A stretch of 64,000 bases of DNA from Ensifer sp. LC163 (GCF_001695855.1 NZ_MBSS01000067.1:146566-210565), one strand, 5' to 3'; counted from the first letter of the stretch, positions 45,170 to 54,273 are shown. Numbers and translations are program-made. Notes: generated by a model from the letters alone, not told the origin.

Positions 45170-47332
45170 ATGCAAACGGAAAGACTGAATGAAATCATTG
45201 CACATTTCATCGGCATGTTCGAAGCGGATGCCGATGAAGCACGGCTGAGAGCAAAACAGCTCGAAGGCGGCGATCTCAGGGAAGCGGTGCAGCAGGTCGA
45301 CGACGGCGATGCGAAGTCGGCTGACTTTGCATCGTCGCTCCAGTTGATCGACTACGATCCCGAAGTGTTCTATCGAGCACCCTCCCATGACATTGCCGAT
45401 GTGGATCTGTTCGGACGGATCCGCGGCTTCGGCGACCATTTTGCCGATGCCGTCGCCCAGTACGGCAACGCCGTTCCGGTGAAGCAGTTCGGCAGCTTCG
45501 GCCAACCGGACGGTGCGCCCGTCGAAGACAAGCTGATCGTCCACGACGGCCCCGGCTCAGTCATTGCCCATGTGGTCCAGGCCAACATGGTGCGCGACGA
45601 CGACGCGCTGAACATGACGGACTCGACGGTTGCGCCGCGCGACACGACCTACGTCACCTACGAGCTCGCCGAACTGGGCGGCGAGGCGACGGCGGCCACA
45701 CCATTCGCGCACTACACCCGCGTCGACACCTATGACGGCCTTTCCAAGATCGCCGACGAGCTGTCGGGCTACGCCGCTGCAAACCGACCGCCGGAGCCGC
45801 CGGCCTCAGGCAGCGACCCGGACGGCAACACCGGCACCGATCCCGGCGCCACCGCTGCGCTCGTCGAACAGCCCACCGATACGGATCCGCTCGACGACGA
45901 GATCAATCTTCCCGAGACGCTGTCCCCCGACGAATTGCCGACGGACGACAACGGCAATTTCGCCCTGGCCGCCGACAGCATCGAGGGCGTCTACGTCAAC
46001 GGCTGCCGCGTCGACGAGGCCCCGGTTCTTGCCGATTTCATGCCCGATCGTGGACTGGCGCAACCGGTCGCCGATCCCGAGGGCACCGAAGTCCCGCTGC
46101 AGGAGGAAGACGATAGCAGCGACAATTCCGTTTACGTCGAAGCCGGCGCCAACATCGTCGCCAACATCGTCAGCATCGTCGAGACCGGCGTCATCGCTCC
46201 GGTGACGGCGGTGATGGGTGGCTACCACCAGATCGACGTCATCTCCCAATCCTACGCCTATGCCGACGGCGACAAGCTGGACAAGGCGCTGGGCGAAAAC
46301 TCGGCCGAATCCGCCTCAAGAACGGTTGCGATGAACATCGCCGATTTCGGCCGCGAGGCCTTTCATTCCGGGTCGTCCGATGAGGAAGACGATGCCGCGC
46401 AGTCCTCGATCTTCCCGAATTCCTGGCGCGTCAGCGTGGTCGATGGGGACGTTTCCTTCGTCCACTGGATCGAGCAGTACAACTTCCTCAACGACAACGA
46501 TACGGTGACGGTTACCACCAGCGGCGTTCAGACAACGGCCCTGACCGGCGGCAATGTGGTGGTGAATCTCGCATCTTTCTTGGGGGTCGGCGATCAATAC
46601 GATCTGGTGATCGTCGGCGGCAGGATCCTGGATCTGAACATGATCACCCAGGTCGCCGTGTTTTACGACAACGACGATGTCAATGGCATCACCTCCGGCA
46701 ACGGCATGACTGTCGACCAGAGCGGAAACCTGATCTGGAACCAGGCATCGATCCAGAACGTCGGCGCCAACGACCGCTTCGAGGCGATGCCCGACTACAT
46801 CCAGAATGCCGTCGACAACATCGACGATCGCGTCAACGAACTGCCTTCGGGCTTTTCGCACGATTTCAACTTCCAGGGCTATGAAGGCCTGAACATTCTC
46901 TACATCACCGGCAACCTCTATGACGTCAACGTCATCAAGCAGGTCAGCGTTCTCGGCGATGCCGACTCTGTCAGCTATGTCGCCAACAGGATACTCAGCG
47001 ACAATCCGGACGCCGAAGTCACCATTCACACCGGTGGAAACGTCGTCGTCAACACCGCTCAAATCATCGACTACGACAGCTTCGGTGAGACCACCTATGT
47101 CGGCGGCCAGGTTTATTCCGATGCCATCCTGATCCAGGCCGGCATCGTCGACAACGGCAGCTGCTCCTCGGATGTCTCGCCTAAGGGCGACCGGCTCGCC
47201 AACGAAGTGATCGCCTTTATCGGCGACGACGACACGCCATCGCACCCGACCGAAACGGTGATCGACGCCGGCAACGACATGTCCTGGTCCAACGGCCAAT
47301 GGAACGACGTCATGCACACGGTGCTGGCCTAA
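45170..47332 (+). CDS. 720-residue surface/secretion-associated protein with unfamiliar GGN-V repeats
   Basis: Acidic protein with no signal peptide and no RTX nonapeptides. The N-terminal 200 residues are helical and polar, followed by an Asp/Pro-rich linker (about 205-260). From about 325 on, four copies of a 45-60-residue unit can be aligned. The pattern is GxNxVxNxAxI...VxGGxxxDxNxIxQxxVxxDxD, for example LTGGNVVVNLASFLG...VIVGGRILDLNMITQVAV and HTGGNVVVNTAQIID...YVGGQVYSDAILIQAG. The unit looks beta-rich. The function is unknown; it is either a type I substrate or a cell-surface partner. AAGGGAAGG precedes ATG 45170. It is 23 bases upstream of the ABC exporter gene. Confidence 0.8.
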   Translation: MQTERLNEIIAHFIGMFEADADEARLRAKQLEGGDLREAVQQVDDGDAKSADFASSLQLIDYDPEVFYRAPSHDIADVDLFGRIRGFGDHFADAVAQYGNAVPVKQFGSFGQPDGAPVEDKLIVHDGPGSVIAHVVQANMVRDDDALNMTDSTVAPRDTTYVTYELAELGGEATAATPFAHYTRVDTYDGLSKIADELSGYAAANRPPEPPASGSDPDGNTGTDPGATAALVEQPTDTDPLDDEINLPETLSPDELPTDDNGNFALAADSIEGVYVNGCRVDEAPVLADFMPDRGLAQPVADPEGTEVPLQEEDDSSDNSVYVEAGANIVANIVSIVETGVIAPVTAVMGGYHQIDVISQSYAYADGDKLDKALGENSAESASRTVAMNIADFGREAFHSGSSDEEDDAAQSSIFPNSWRVSVVDGDVSFVHWIEQYNFLNDNDTVTVTTSGVQTTALTGGNVVVNLASFLGVGDQYDLVIVGGRILDLNMITQVAVFYDNDDVNGITSGNGMTVDQSGNLIWNQASIQNVGANDRFEAMPDYIQNAVDNIDDRVNELPSGFSHDFNFQGYEGLNILYITGNLYDVNVIKQVSVLGDADSVSYVANRILSDNPDAEVTIHTGGNVVVNTAQIIDYDSFGETTYVGGQVYSDAILIQAGIVDNGSCSSDVSPKGDRLANEVIAFIGDDDTPSHPTETVIDAGNDMSWSNGQWNDVMHTVLA

Positions 47333-47355
47333 CAAGAACCCGATGGGGGGAAGGC

Positions 47356-49803
47356 ATGAACGATCTTTCGAAGTGGCGTAGCGGTGCCGGCAGACCGCCT
47401 GCACAGGGTGAGCCGGTTCTGGAAGCGGTCGACGAGCTCGAAGCGGCATTGACCGACAAGTGCATCGCCGCGATCAACGAGGCCGTGGAAGGCCTGCGCA
47501 AAGTCGGCCTCGATATCCGCACGACACGGGAAGCCATCTCGCAACCCGAAAAAACCGCTGAGGTTCCCGCGTCCGGCGGCCACGGCGATTGCGATGCCGA
47601 ATTGCTTGCCCTTACCCATTCCCTGACAAATCCGGTCCGCCATACAGAGAAGAGGCAGACCGGCTATCAGTTCGGGCCGAAGCGCGAAGGCTCGCTGTGG
47701 CAAGGTGACGAAAGCGTGCCGATACGGGAAGTCGAGCGCAAGGCAGTGCCGGCGGTAGAAGCACCGATCATCGAGGTGCCGCTTGCGAAAGCTGCGCCGA
47801 CGAACGCCTTGCCGGCGGAACCGCAGGAGCGCAAGCCGCTCGATGCGCAGACGAGCCCGGTTCAACAGGAAACCACAGCCCGTCGTGGCAACGACAGCGA
47901 CCCGGCCGATGAATTGAAGAACCGACCGGGTCGCCCTCTGCCGCAGACGATCGACAACGATCCAGGCCCGCTGAAGGAGAACGACCGCCGCCCGACGGCC
48001 CGCGATGGCGGCGGCAACAACGGCGTTCCCACCGACGGCGGTGGCGGCGGCGGCGGCGGCGACAGGCACACGTTCCACAGGCGCATGGGACCGGTCAATT
48101 TCGCCGCAAGCCTGCGCAACGGCATGGCGATCGTTCGCCGCAACATGATGATCGTCATCGCGTTTACCGTCGCGATCAACGTTCTGGTCCTCGCCATTCC
48201 GATCTATCTGTTCCAGATCTCCGACCGGGTACTGACCAGCCGCTCGCAGGATACGCTTGTCATGCTGACGATCGCCGTGCTCGGCGCCATCGTGTTGCAG
48301 GTCATCCTCGATTCCATCCGCCGTTTCATCCTGATGCGGACAGCGGTCGAAATGGAGGTCCAGCTCGGTGCGCCTATCCTAAGTGCGGCCGCAAGAGCGT
48401 CATTGCATGGCAACGGTCGCGACTACCAGGTGTTGAGCGACCTTCAGCAACTGCGCTCCTTCATCGTCTCCGGCACCTTGATCTCGTTCCTCGATGCCCC
48501 GCTGATGCCGTTCTTCGTCGTGGTGGTCTACGTTATCCAGCCGCAACTCGGCCTGATCGTCATCATGTGCTGCGTCGTCCTGTTCGTGATCGCCTATCTC
48601 AATCAGAAAGCGACGTCGCAGCCCTTCAGCGAGGCCAACGCCTTCCTCAGCCGCGCCAATTTCCATCTGGATTCGATGTCGCGCAATTCGCAGATCATCA
48701 ACGCGCTGGCGATGATCCCCGAAGCGGTGAAGATGTGGGGCCGCGAAACGGCGGGCTCGCTGAAATCGCAGGTCTATGCCCAGGACCGCAGCATCGTCTT
48801 TACCGGAGCCTCGAAGGCGGTGCGGATGTTCACCCAGGTTGCCCTGCTCGGCTGGGGCGCACACCTGTCGATGGACGGGCACCTGACCGGCGGCATGGTC
48901 ATCGCCGCCTCGATCATCGCTGGGCGCGCGCTGGCACCGGTCGAAGGCGCGATCGAGGGCTGGAACCAGCTCAACCACTCGCGCGCCGCCTATGGCCGCA
49001 TCAAGCAGTTGCTGGTCAATTCACCGTTGAACTTCCCGCGGCTGCGCCTGCCGAAACCGGAAGGCCGGCTTGATGTCGAACGCATCCTCTTCGTGCCGCC
49101 GCCGCAGAAGCGGGTGATCCTCAACGGCATTTCCTTCTCGCTCAACAAGGGGGAGTCGCTCGCGGTCATCGGCAATTCCGGCTCCGGCAAGACGACGCTC
49201 GGCAAGATGCTCGTCGGCTCGATCATGCCGACCTCAGGCAATGTCCGCCTCGATCTGATGGACTTGAGAAACTGGGATCAGCGGCAGTTCGGCGAAAGCA
49301 TCGGCTATCTGCCGCAGGACGTGCAGCTCTTTCCCGGCACCATCAAGGCCAACATCTCGCGCATGCGCGACGATGTCGAGGACAACACCATCTTCGAAGC
49401 GGCGGTGCTCGCCGACGTGCACGAACTGATTGCCTCGTTCCCGCAGGGCTACGAGACGATCGTCGCTGCAGACGGAGCGCCGCTCTCCGGCGGTCAGAAG
49501 CAGCGCATCGCTCTGGCACGCGCCTTCTTCGGCAACCCCAAATTCGTGGTGCTGGACGAGCCCAATTCCAATCTCGACAGCAACGGCGAAGCAGCCCTTG
49601 CCCGCGCCTTGGTGCATGCCAAGAAGCAGGGCATCACCACCGTCACCATCACCCAGCGCCCCGCTTTGCTGCAATGCGTCGACAAGATCATGGTTCTGAG
49701 CGAAGGAACCGTCGCCATGTTCGGCGCGCGCAACGACGTGCTTGCGGCCATCGGCGCCAAGCCGAAGGACGAAAAGTCCGCACCCCGTATCGCCGGAGAA
49801 TGA
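47356..49803 (+). CDS. Type I secretion ABC transporter (PrtD-like) with long disordered N-terminus
   Basis: An 815-residue fused permease-ATPase. Residues 1 to about 255 are polar, Pro/Glu-rich and end in a run of about eight Gly; this extension is absent from usual PrtD/HlyB proteins. Membrane helices start near 263 (MMIVIAFTVAINVLVLAIPI). In the ATPase, Walker A GNSGSGKTTL is near 606, signature LSGGQKQRIALARA near 709, Walker B FVVLDEPNSNLD near 731. The H-loop has Gln767 (TITQRP) where His is usual. ATG 47356 has GGGGGGAAGG upstream. Couples with the HlyD gene by ATGA; an outer-membrane TolC is not in the window. Confidence 0.92.
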   Translation: MNDLSKWRSGAGRPPAQGEPVLEAVDELEAALTDKCIAAINEAVEGLRKVGLDIRTTREAISQPEKTAEVPASGGHGDCDAELLALTHSLTNPVRHTEKRQTGYQFGPKREGSLWQGDESVPIREVERKAVPAVEAPIIEVPLAKAAPTNALPAEPQERKPLDAQTSPVQQETTARRGNDSDPADELKNRPGRPLPQTIDNDPGPLKENDRRPTARDGGGNNGVPTDGGGGGGGGDRHTFHRRMGPVNFAASLRNGMAIVRRNMMIVIAFTVAINVLVLAIPIYLFQISDRVLTSRSQDTLVMLTIAVLGAIVLQVILDSIRRFILMRTAVEMEVQLGAPILSAAARASLHGNGRDYQVLSDLQQLRSFIVSGTLISFLDAPLMPFFVVVVYVIQPQLGLIVIMCCVVLFVIAYLNQKATSQPFSEANAFLSRANFHLDSMSRNSQIINALAMIPEAVKMWGRETAGSLKSQVYAQDRSIVFTGASKAVRMFTQVALLGWGAHLSMDGHLTGGMVIAASIIAGRALAPVEGAIEGWNQLNHSRAAYGRIKQLLVNSPLNFPRLRLPKPEGRLDVERILFVPPPQKRVILNGISFSLNKGESLAVIGNSGSGKTTLGKMLVGSIMPTSGNVRLDLMDLRNWDQRQFGESIGYLPQDVQLFPGTIKANISRMRDDVEDNTIFEAAVLADVHELIASFPQGYETIVAADGAPLSGGQKQRIALARAFFGNPKFVVLDEPNSNLDSNGEAALARALVHAKKQGITTVTITQRPALLQCVDKIMVLSEGTVAMFGARNDVLAAIGAKPKDEKSAPRIAGE

Positions 49804-49805
49804 CC

Positions 49806-51155
49806 ATGAGCCGCGAGAAAAAGAATGCTGCCGAAGAACATGCGGTGGAGTGGTATTCGGAGGTACCGCGATCGATAAAGCTGCACAGCATGGCCGGCCT
49901 CGCCCTGATCCTCGCGTCGTTCGGCGGCTTCGGTTACTGGGCCTTTTCCGCACCACTGGCGGCCGCGATCATCGCCCAGGGAAGCTTCGTCGCCAACGGC
50001 AACAACAAGATCATCCAGCACCTCGAAGGCGGCATCATCGAGCAGATGCTGGTGGCGGAAGGCGACAAGGTCAGGACCGGCGATATCCTGGTCAAGCTCG
50101 ACCAGACACCGTCGCGCGCCAACGAGCGCGCGCTCAACCTGAAGCGGCTGCGTCTCGAAGCGGTGGTCGCTCGGCTACGGGCGGAAGCCCTCGGTAGCGG
50201 CACGTTCAAGATTCCCGACATTGTCAAGGAAGGGGCAAACGATCCGGATATCCATGCGATCATCGAGAGCCAGAACGTCAACTTCCACAGCAAGAAGATC
50301 AAGCTCGACGACCAGCTGAACCTCATCGAGCAGAACATCAAGTCGCTGGAGTTCCGCGCCAAGGGTTACGAACGCCAGCAGGAATCGTTCAACAAGCAGC
50401 TGGACATCCTCAACGAGGAACGCGCCGCCAAGAGCAAGCTTGCCGAAGGCGGCCTGATCAAGAGATCGGAACTGATGGCGCTCGACCGCGCTGCTGCCGA
50501 CGCCATGGGCGAGATCGGCAGGCTCGACGCCGAGGTCAAGGAGAGCCTGTCGCAGATCGACCGCTATCGCCAGGAGGCGGTGATTGCCATCAATGCCAAC
50601 AAGCAGGCAGCGCTCGATGGACTTGAAGCCGCCGAAGCCGACCTCGACGGCGTGCGCGAGCAGCTGCGCGAGGCAAGCGAGGTCCTTGGCCGCGCCACCA
50701 TCCGCTCGCCCGTCGACGGAACCGTGGTGCGCAGCTATTTCCATACCGCCGGCGGCGTGATCGCGACCGGCAAGCCGATCATGGAAATTCTGCCGGCCAA
50801 CGTGCCGCTGATCATCGAAGCGCAAGTGTTGCGGACCTCGATCGATCAGTTGCGGGTCGGCGAGGACGCGACGATACGCCTGTCGGCGCTCAACCGCCGC
50901 ACGACGCCGGTGCTGAACGGCAAGGTCTTCTATGTCTCGGCCGATTCCGTCGAAGAAGTCAGCGGAGGCCAGCAGCGAGATGTCTATATCGTTCGCGTCG
51001 AGGTTCCCGTCAGCGAGATCCATCGCGTGCATGGCTTCCATCCGGTGCCGGGCATGCCCGCCGAAGTGCTGATCACGACCTCGGAGCGCACATTCTTCGA
51101 ATATCTGACGAAGCCGATCACCGACAGCATGTCGCGAGCCTTCAAGGAAACCTGA
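49806..51155 (+). CDS. Type I secretion membrane-fusion protein (HlyD family)
   Basis: A 449-residue periplasmic adaptor: short cytoplasmic N-terminus, one membrane helix (SMAGLALILASFGGFGYWAF), lipoyl half (IIQHLEGGIIEQMLVAEGDKV), long coiled-coil hairpin (about 95-280), second lipoyl half (GRATIRSPVDGTVV) and C-terminal beta-barrel. ATG 49806 has GGAGA six bases upstream; the ATG at 49800 overlaps the ABC gene stop but is too close to that site. It forms the exporter with the ABC protein just upstream. Confidence 0.94.
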   Translation: MSREKKNAAEEHAVEWYSEVPRSIKLHSMAGLALILASFGGFGYWAFSAPLAAAIIAQGSFVANGNNKIIQHLEGGIIEQMLVAEGDKVRTGDILVKLDQTPSRANERALNLKRLRLEAVVARLRAEALGSGTFKIPDIVKEGANDPDIHAIIESQNVNFHSKKIKLDDQLNLIEQNIKSLEFRAKGYERQQESFNKQLDILNEERAAKSKLAEGGLIKRSELMALDRAAADAMGEIGRLDAEVKESLSQIDRYRQEAVIAINANKQAALDGLEAAEADLDGVREQLREASEVLGRATIRSPVDGTVVRSYFHTAGGVIATGKPIMEILPANVPLIIEAQVLRTSIDQLRVGEDATIRLSALNRRTTPVLNGKVFYVSADSVEEVSGGQQRDVYIVRVEVPVSEIHRVHGFHPVPGMPAEVLITTSERTFFEYLTKPITDSMSRAFKET

Positions 51156-51324
51156 GACGAAGCGGGGAGGCTGACGATGACGTCGGCGCACGATAGGAGC
51201 AGACTGCAGGTTCCGGCTTCTTGCCCGCTGTCTCCCGCCGTCTTGAAGACTGGATTATTTCCTTCAGGATGGTCTTCGCCGGTGATGGCAGCGTGCGATA
51301 GGTCGCAGACAGGGGAGACGTTTG

Positions 51325-51819
51325 ATGGCAGCGATACACGAGGTGCTTTTGCTTGTCGGCCGCCTCAACTACGTCTGGACCAATACCGAAAGCCTGCTGA
51401 TCTACATCATCGCCCACCTGCTGAATGTCGACAAGGAGCAGGCGATCGTGGTCTTTCTGACCTTGAACACCACGCGCGCGCGCATCGATCTGACCGAACG
51501 CCTGGCCAAGCTGCCCGCCACGCCCGTCGACACGCGCGACAGCGTTCTTTCGATCATGGATCGGCTGAAACAGCAGTCGAAGATGCGCAACAAGTACAAC
51601 CATTGTATCTACTCCTTCGACGAGCAGGGCGAAATCTCCAGCACGCAGCTGATGCGTCTGGTCGAGGGCGACAAGGACATTCGCTACGGCAAGGTCGAGC
51701 AGCTGGACGCCCGCGAGCTGGAGCGGCTCGAAGCCGCCATCCAGGAGATCACCGAGATCAGCAAGAGCCTCTGGGCCTTCATTCGCTCGCGGCCAAATTT
51801 CGACGAGCGTTCGATCTAG
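51325..51819 (+). CDS. Small helical protein with Rx4H (HEPN-like) motif
   Basis: A 164-residue, mainly helical protein of no recognised family. MRNKYNHCIYSF contains R-x4-H, the signature of HEPN-fold RNases and HEPN-like helical bundles, in the position expected for the last helices (about 90-100). ATG 51325 has AGGGGAG seven bases upstream. It lies about 170 bases after the HlyD gene on the same strand and before the GNAT-TPR gene. No antitoxin-like partner is adjacent. The HEPN link is a pattern match only; a structural or regulatory role in the secretion locus is as likely. Confidence 0.7.
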   Translation: MAAIHEVLLLVGRLNYVWTNTESLLIYIIAHLLNVDKEQAIVVFLTLNTTRARIDLTERLAKLPATPVDTRDSVLSIMDRLKQQSKMRNKYNHCIYSFDEQGEISSTQLMRLVEGDKDIRYGKVEQLDARELERLEAAIQEITEISKSLWAFIRSRPNFDERSI

Positions 51820-51981
51820 CGCCGCATGCACGATCGCCAACGCCGGCAAACGATGCATTCGGATAATATGAATTAGTACAGCCGGGCTATGGATTGACTA
51901 ATACCTAAGGTCATTTTGAAAACGAACGATCCGGACATATGCTTTTAGAAAAGTATTTATCTGTTGCGTACCGGGGGCGTT

Positions 51982-53751
51982 ATGAAAATAGATATCTTTG
52001 ACACTTTGGAAGAATTTGAGAAAATTCACGAAGATTGGGATCGGATATACTTGGAAGATCCCGAAGCTCACCTTTTTCTTTCGTGGGGGTGGTTGCAAAA
52101 GTATCTGTCGCACCGCCACCGCTGGTTCGTTCTCGCGCTGAAGCAGGAAGACGATGCGCATTACTGCGCCTTCATGCCATTGAAGGTGTCTACCTACCAG
52201 GACGAAAAGACCAAGCTCTTCTGTGACGAAATCCGAATGGCAGGCAATTACGGCGCCGACTATACCGGTTTCCTGTGCCGGCCCGGCCTGGAGGACGAGG
52301 CGGCCGATGCCTTTTCCGCTCATATCGGCAAGGAGAACTGGACGACCCTCACGCTCGACTATTTCTATACCGCCTCGTCCCGGCTCGACCGCCTGCTCGG
52401 CGCTTTTCCCGAAAGCCAGTTCGTGCAGACCAGCAACGAGCGCAGCAATGCTGACAACATCGACAATACGATCTGCCCCTATGTGAACCTGCCGGAAAGC
52501 TGGGAGGAATATCTCAGCACGCATATGAGTGCGCAGACCCGACAGAAGCTGCGACGCTTCGTGCGGATGGTCGAGGCCTCATCCGATTACCGCATTACCC
52601 ACGCGACGAAAGAGACGATCGAAAGGGACCTCGACACCCTGTTCCGGCTGTGGCGCATCAAGTGGGCGGAGCGCAAGGGCAGCAAGGTCGACCGTCTGAT
52701 CACCCTGACGCGGGAGATGTTGCTCGACGCCTTTAACCAGGGCACGCTCGACGTGCCCGTTCTGTGGTATCAGGACCGGCCGCTCGGCGTGCTTGCCAAT
52801 CTGCTCGACCGGCAGAAGCAGACCATTCTGTTCTACATCACCGGCCGCGACGAGACATGGACGACCCCTTCCCCGGGCCTTCTGCTGCACGGCTTTGCCA
52901 TTCGCGATGCGATTGCCGAGGGATATCGGGTCTACGATTTCCTGCGTGGCGACGAAGACTACAAATATTCCTTTGGCGTCGAGGAACGCCGCATTCGCAG
53001 CATGCTTGTCCGAACCCTGTCCGGTCGCAATCTGCGCAATTGTCTCAACCCGCGCAGCATCGAATATGTCTACGAACGCGCCGTGGAACTGCACAAGCAG
53101 GGGCGATTGGACAAGGCGGAACCCGGCTATCGGCAGGTCATCCACACTGCACCGAGCCACGCGCGCGCCCGCTACGGCCTCGCCCAGCTTTTCGACGACA
53201 AGGGCGAACACGACGAGGCGGAATATCTCTACAGAGGCTTGCTTGCGACGATGCCGGGTGCCGGCAAGATCCAGCATCGCCTCGGTGATAGCCAGATGGC
53301 GCAACGGCACTATGCCGAAGCGGCCGAGACCTTCGAGGCCCTGCTCGCTCGCCATCCGCTCCTGAGCCTCGTGCGCTACAAGCTCGGCGTCGCGCTCTGC
53401 GCGACCGGCCGAGGCGAAGAAGCCCTCAGCATCTTCACAAGCTTCGAGGATATCCTTTCCGACGATCCGGACCACATGCGCTGCAAGCTGAAGGCGCAGG
53501 CAGCCGTCATACGACTGAAGGCAGCCATGCAAACCCTGCAACAGGACGAGGTTCCCGAACCGGCGCAAACCCCGGTATCGATCGCCCCACCGCCCAGGGT
53601 CCCGGTGCCGCCGAAGCGAACGCTTGACGCCTCCGTGCGCCTGCCGACCACGCCGCCCCTGCTTCAGCCCTCTTTGCCATCGGGCATATCGGCGCACCTG
53701 CAGGCACGGCCAAACAAACCGGGCGACGCCGGCTCACGAAGCAAGCACTGA
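51982..53751 (+). CDS. CelD/BcsL-like GNAT protein fused to TPR repeats
   Basis: A 589-residue protein. Residues about 1-360 form a double-GNAT fold of the CelD/BcsL (Acetyltransf_6) kind, with STHMSAQTRQKLRRFVRMVE and the C-terminal GFAIRDAIAEGYRVYDFLRG. Residues about 363-495 are TPR-like (ERAVELHKQGRLDKAEPGYR, then YGLAQLFDDKGEHDEAEYLY), and the tail is Pro-rich and disordered. Such GNATs act in exopolysaccharide or cellulose modification, probably acyl or aminoacyl transfer. ATG 51982 has GGGGG upstream. The first 120 bases are AT-richer than the rest. Its place after the secretion genes suggests a role in the same surface structure. Confidence 0.82.
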   Translation: MKIDIFDTLEEFEKIHEDWDRIYLEDPEAHLFLSWGWLQKYLSHRHRWFVLALKQEDDAHYCAFMPLKVSTYQDEKTKLFCDEIRMAGNYGADYTGFLCRPGLEDEAADAFSAHIGKENWTTLTLDYFYTASSRLDRLLGAFPESQFVQTSNERSNADNIDNTICPYVNLPESWEEYLSTHMSAQTRQKLRRFVRMVEASSDYRITHATKETIERDLDTLFRLWRIKWAERKGSKVDRLITLTREMLLDAFNQGTLDVPVLWYQDRPLGVLANLLDRQKQTILFYITGRDETWTTPSPGLLLHGFAIRDAIAEGYRVYDFLRGDEDYKYSFGVEERRIRSMLVRTLSGRNLRNCLNPRSIEYVYERAVELHKQGRLDKAEPGYRQVIHTAPSHARARYGLAQLFDDKGEHDEAEYLYRGLLATMPGAGKIQHRLGDSQMAQRHYAEAAETFEALLARHPLLSLVRYKLGVALCATGRGEEALSIFTSFEDILSDDPDHMRCKLKAQAAVIRLKAAMQTLQQDEVPEPAQTPVSIAPPPRVPVPPKRTLDASVRLPTTPPLLQPSLPSGISAHLQARPNKPGDAGSRSKH

Positions 53752-53760
53752 AGCAGGTCG

Positions 53761-53847
53761 CTACAGCGCGCGTCTTATCAGACGTGCAAAGGTCGCTGTA
53801 GCACCTTGAATTGCTGCATGTTTTTGTCCTTAAAGCGGATACGATTT
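53761..53847. repeat. Palindromic repeat, copy B (double hairpin)
   Basis: First hairpin: CTACAGCG (53761-53768) / CGCTGTAG (53794-53801). Second hairpin: ATGTTT...CCTTAAA / TTTAAGG...ACAT (53818-53847). The first half matches, in inverted orientation, the repeat at 16012-16060 between cobF and ung. It lies between the GNAT-TPR gene and the convergent DUF2218 gene. Confidence 0.75.
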
Positions 53848-53886
53848 AAGGAAACATACCGTAGGGCCTGCATGGCGGCCGACCAC

Positions 53887-54180
53887 TCATTCGGCGGTTT
53901 CGGTCCAGTCGAGCGCCTTCAGTTGCTCGCGAAATGCGAAACGGATGATGTGGCGCTCGATCACGTCCTTGCATTCCGCCAGCGCCTCGGCATCCGGCGA
54001 TTCCGCGACGAACGACAGCCGATCTCCACGGGCCGTCATGCGCGCGGTGCTCGCTCCTATCGTCGCAACCGAATCCGTCTCAGTGTACTCGACCGTCGTC
54101 TTGTGCGCGAAATGCTTGGACATCTGCTGCAGGTATTGCGACGCGCGCTCGGTGGTAAAACCGCTCGTGGCTTTCAACAT
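53887..54180 (-). CDS. DUF2218 protein next to siderophore importer
   Basis: A 97-residue protein whose layout matches DUF2218: ERASQYLQQMSKHFAHKTTV near the N-terminus, then a conserved acidic segment DRLSFVAESPDAEALAECKDVIERHIIRFAFRE. ATG 54180 (MLKATSGFTT) has GGAG seven bases upstream; the frame to 54240 is not needed. The function is unknown; the family often lies beside iron-siderophore uptake genes, as here, so a role in haem/siderophore iron handling is plausible. Confidence 0.85.
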   Translation of the reverse strand: MLKATSGFTTERASQYLQQMSKHFAHKTTVEYTETDSVATIGASTARMTARGDRLSFVAESPDAEALAECKDVIERHIIRFAFREQLKALDWTETAE

Positions 54181-54273
54181 GTTCTTCTCCACACTGCATG
54201 GGGACCGATCGGTAGGCAAAGACAGGACAAAGGGCGGCATGATCGCTCCTGACGCCCTCTGCCAAATTTCAGC

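Noticed and set aside
51325..51819. Toxin-antitoxin module
   Set aside because: The Rx4H motif suggests HEPN, but no MNT or other antitoxin-sized partner is adjacent and the neighbours are secretion genes.
51177..51866. 229-codon plus-strand frame overlapping the Rx4H protein gene
   Set aside because: Arg/His/Pro-rich shadow frame; the 51325 frame has the ribosome-binding site and a sensible helical protein.
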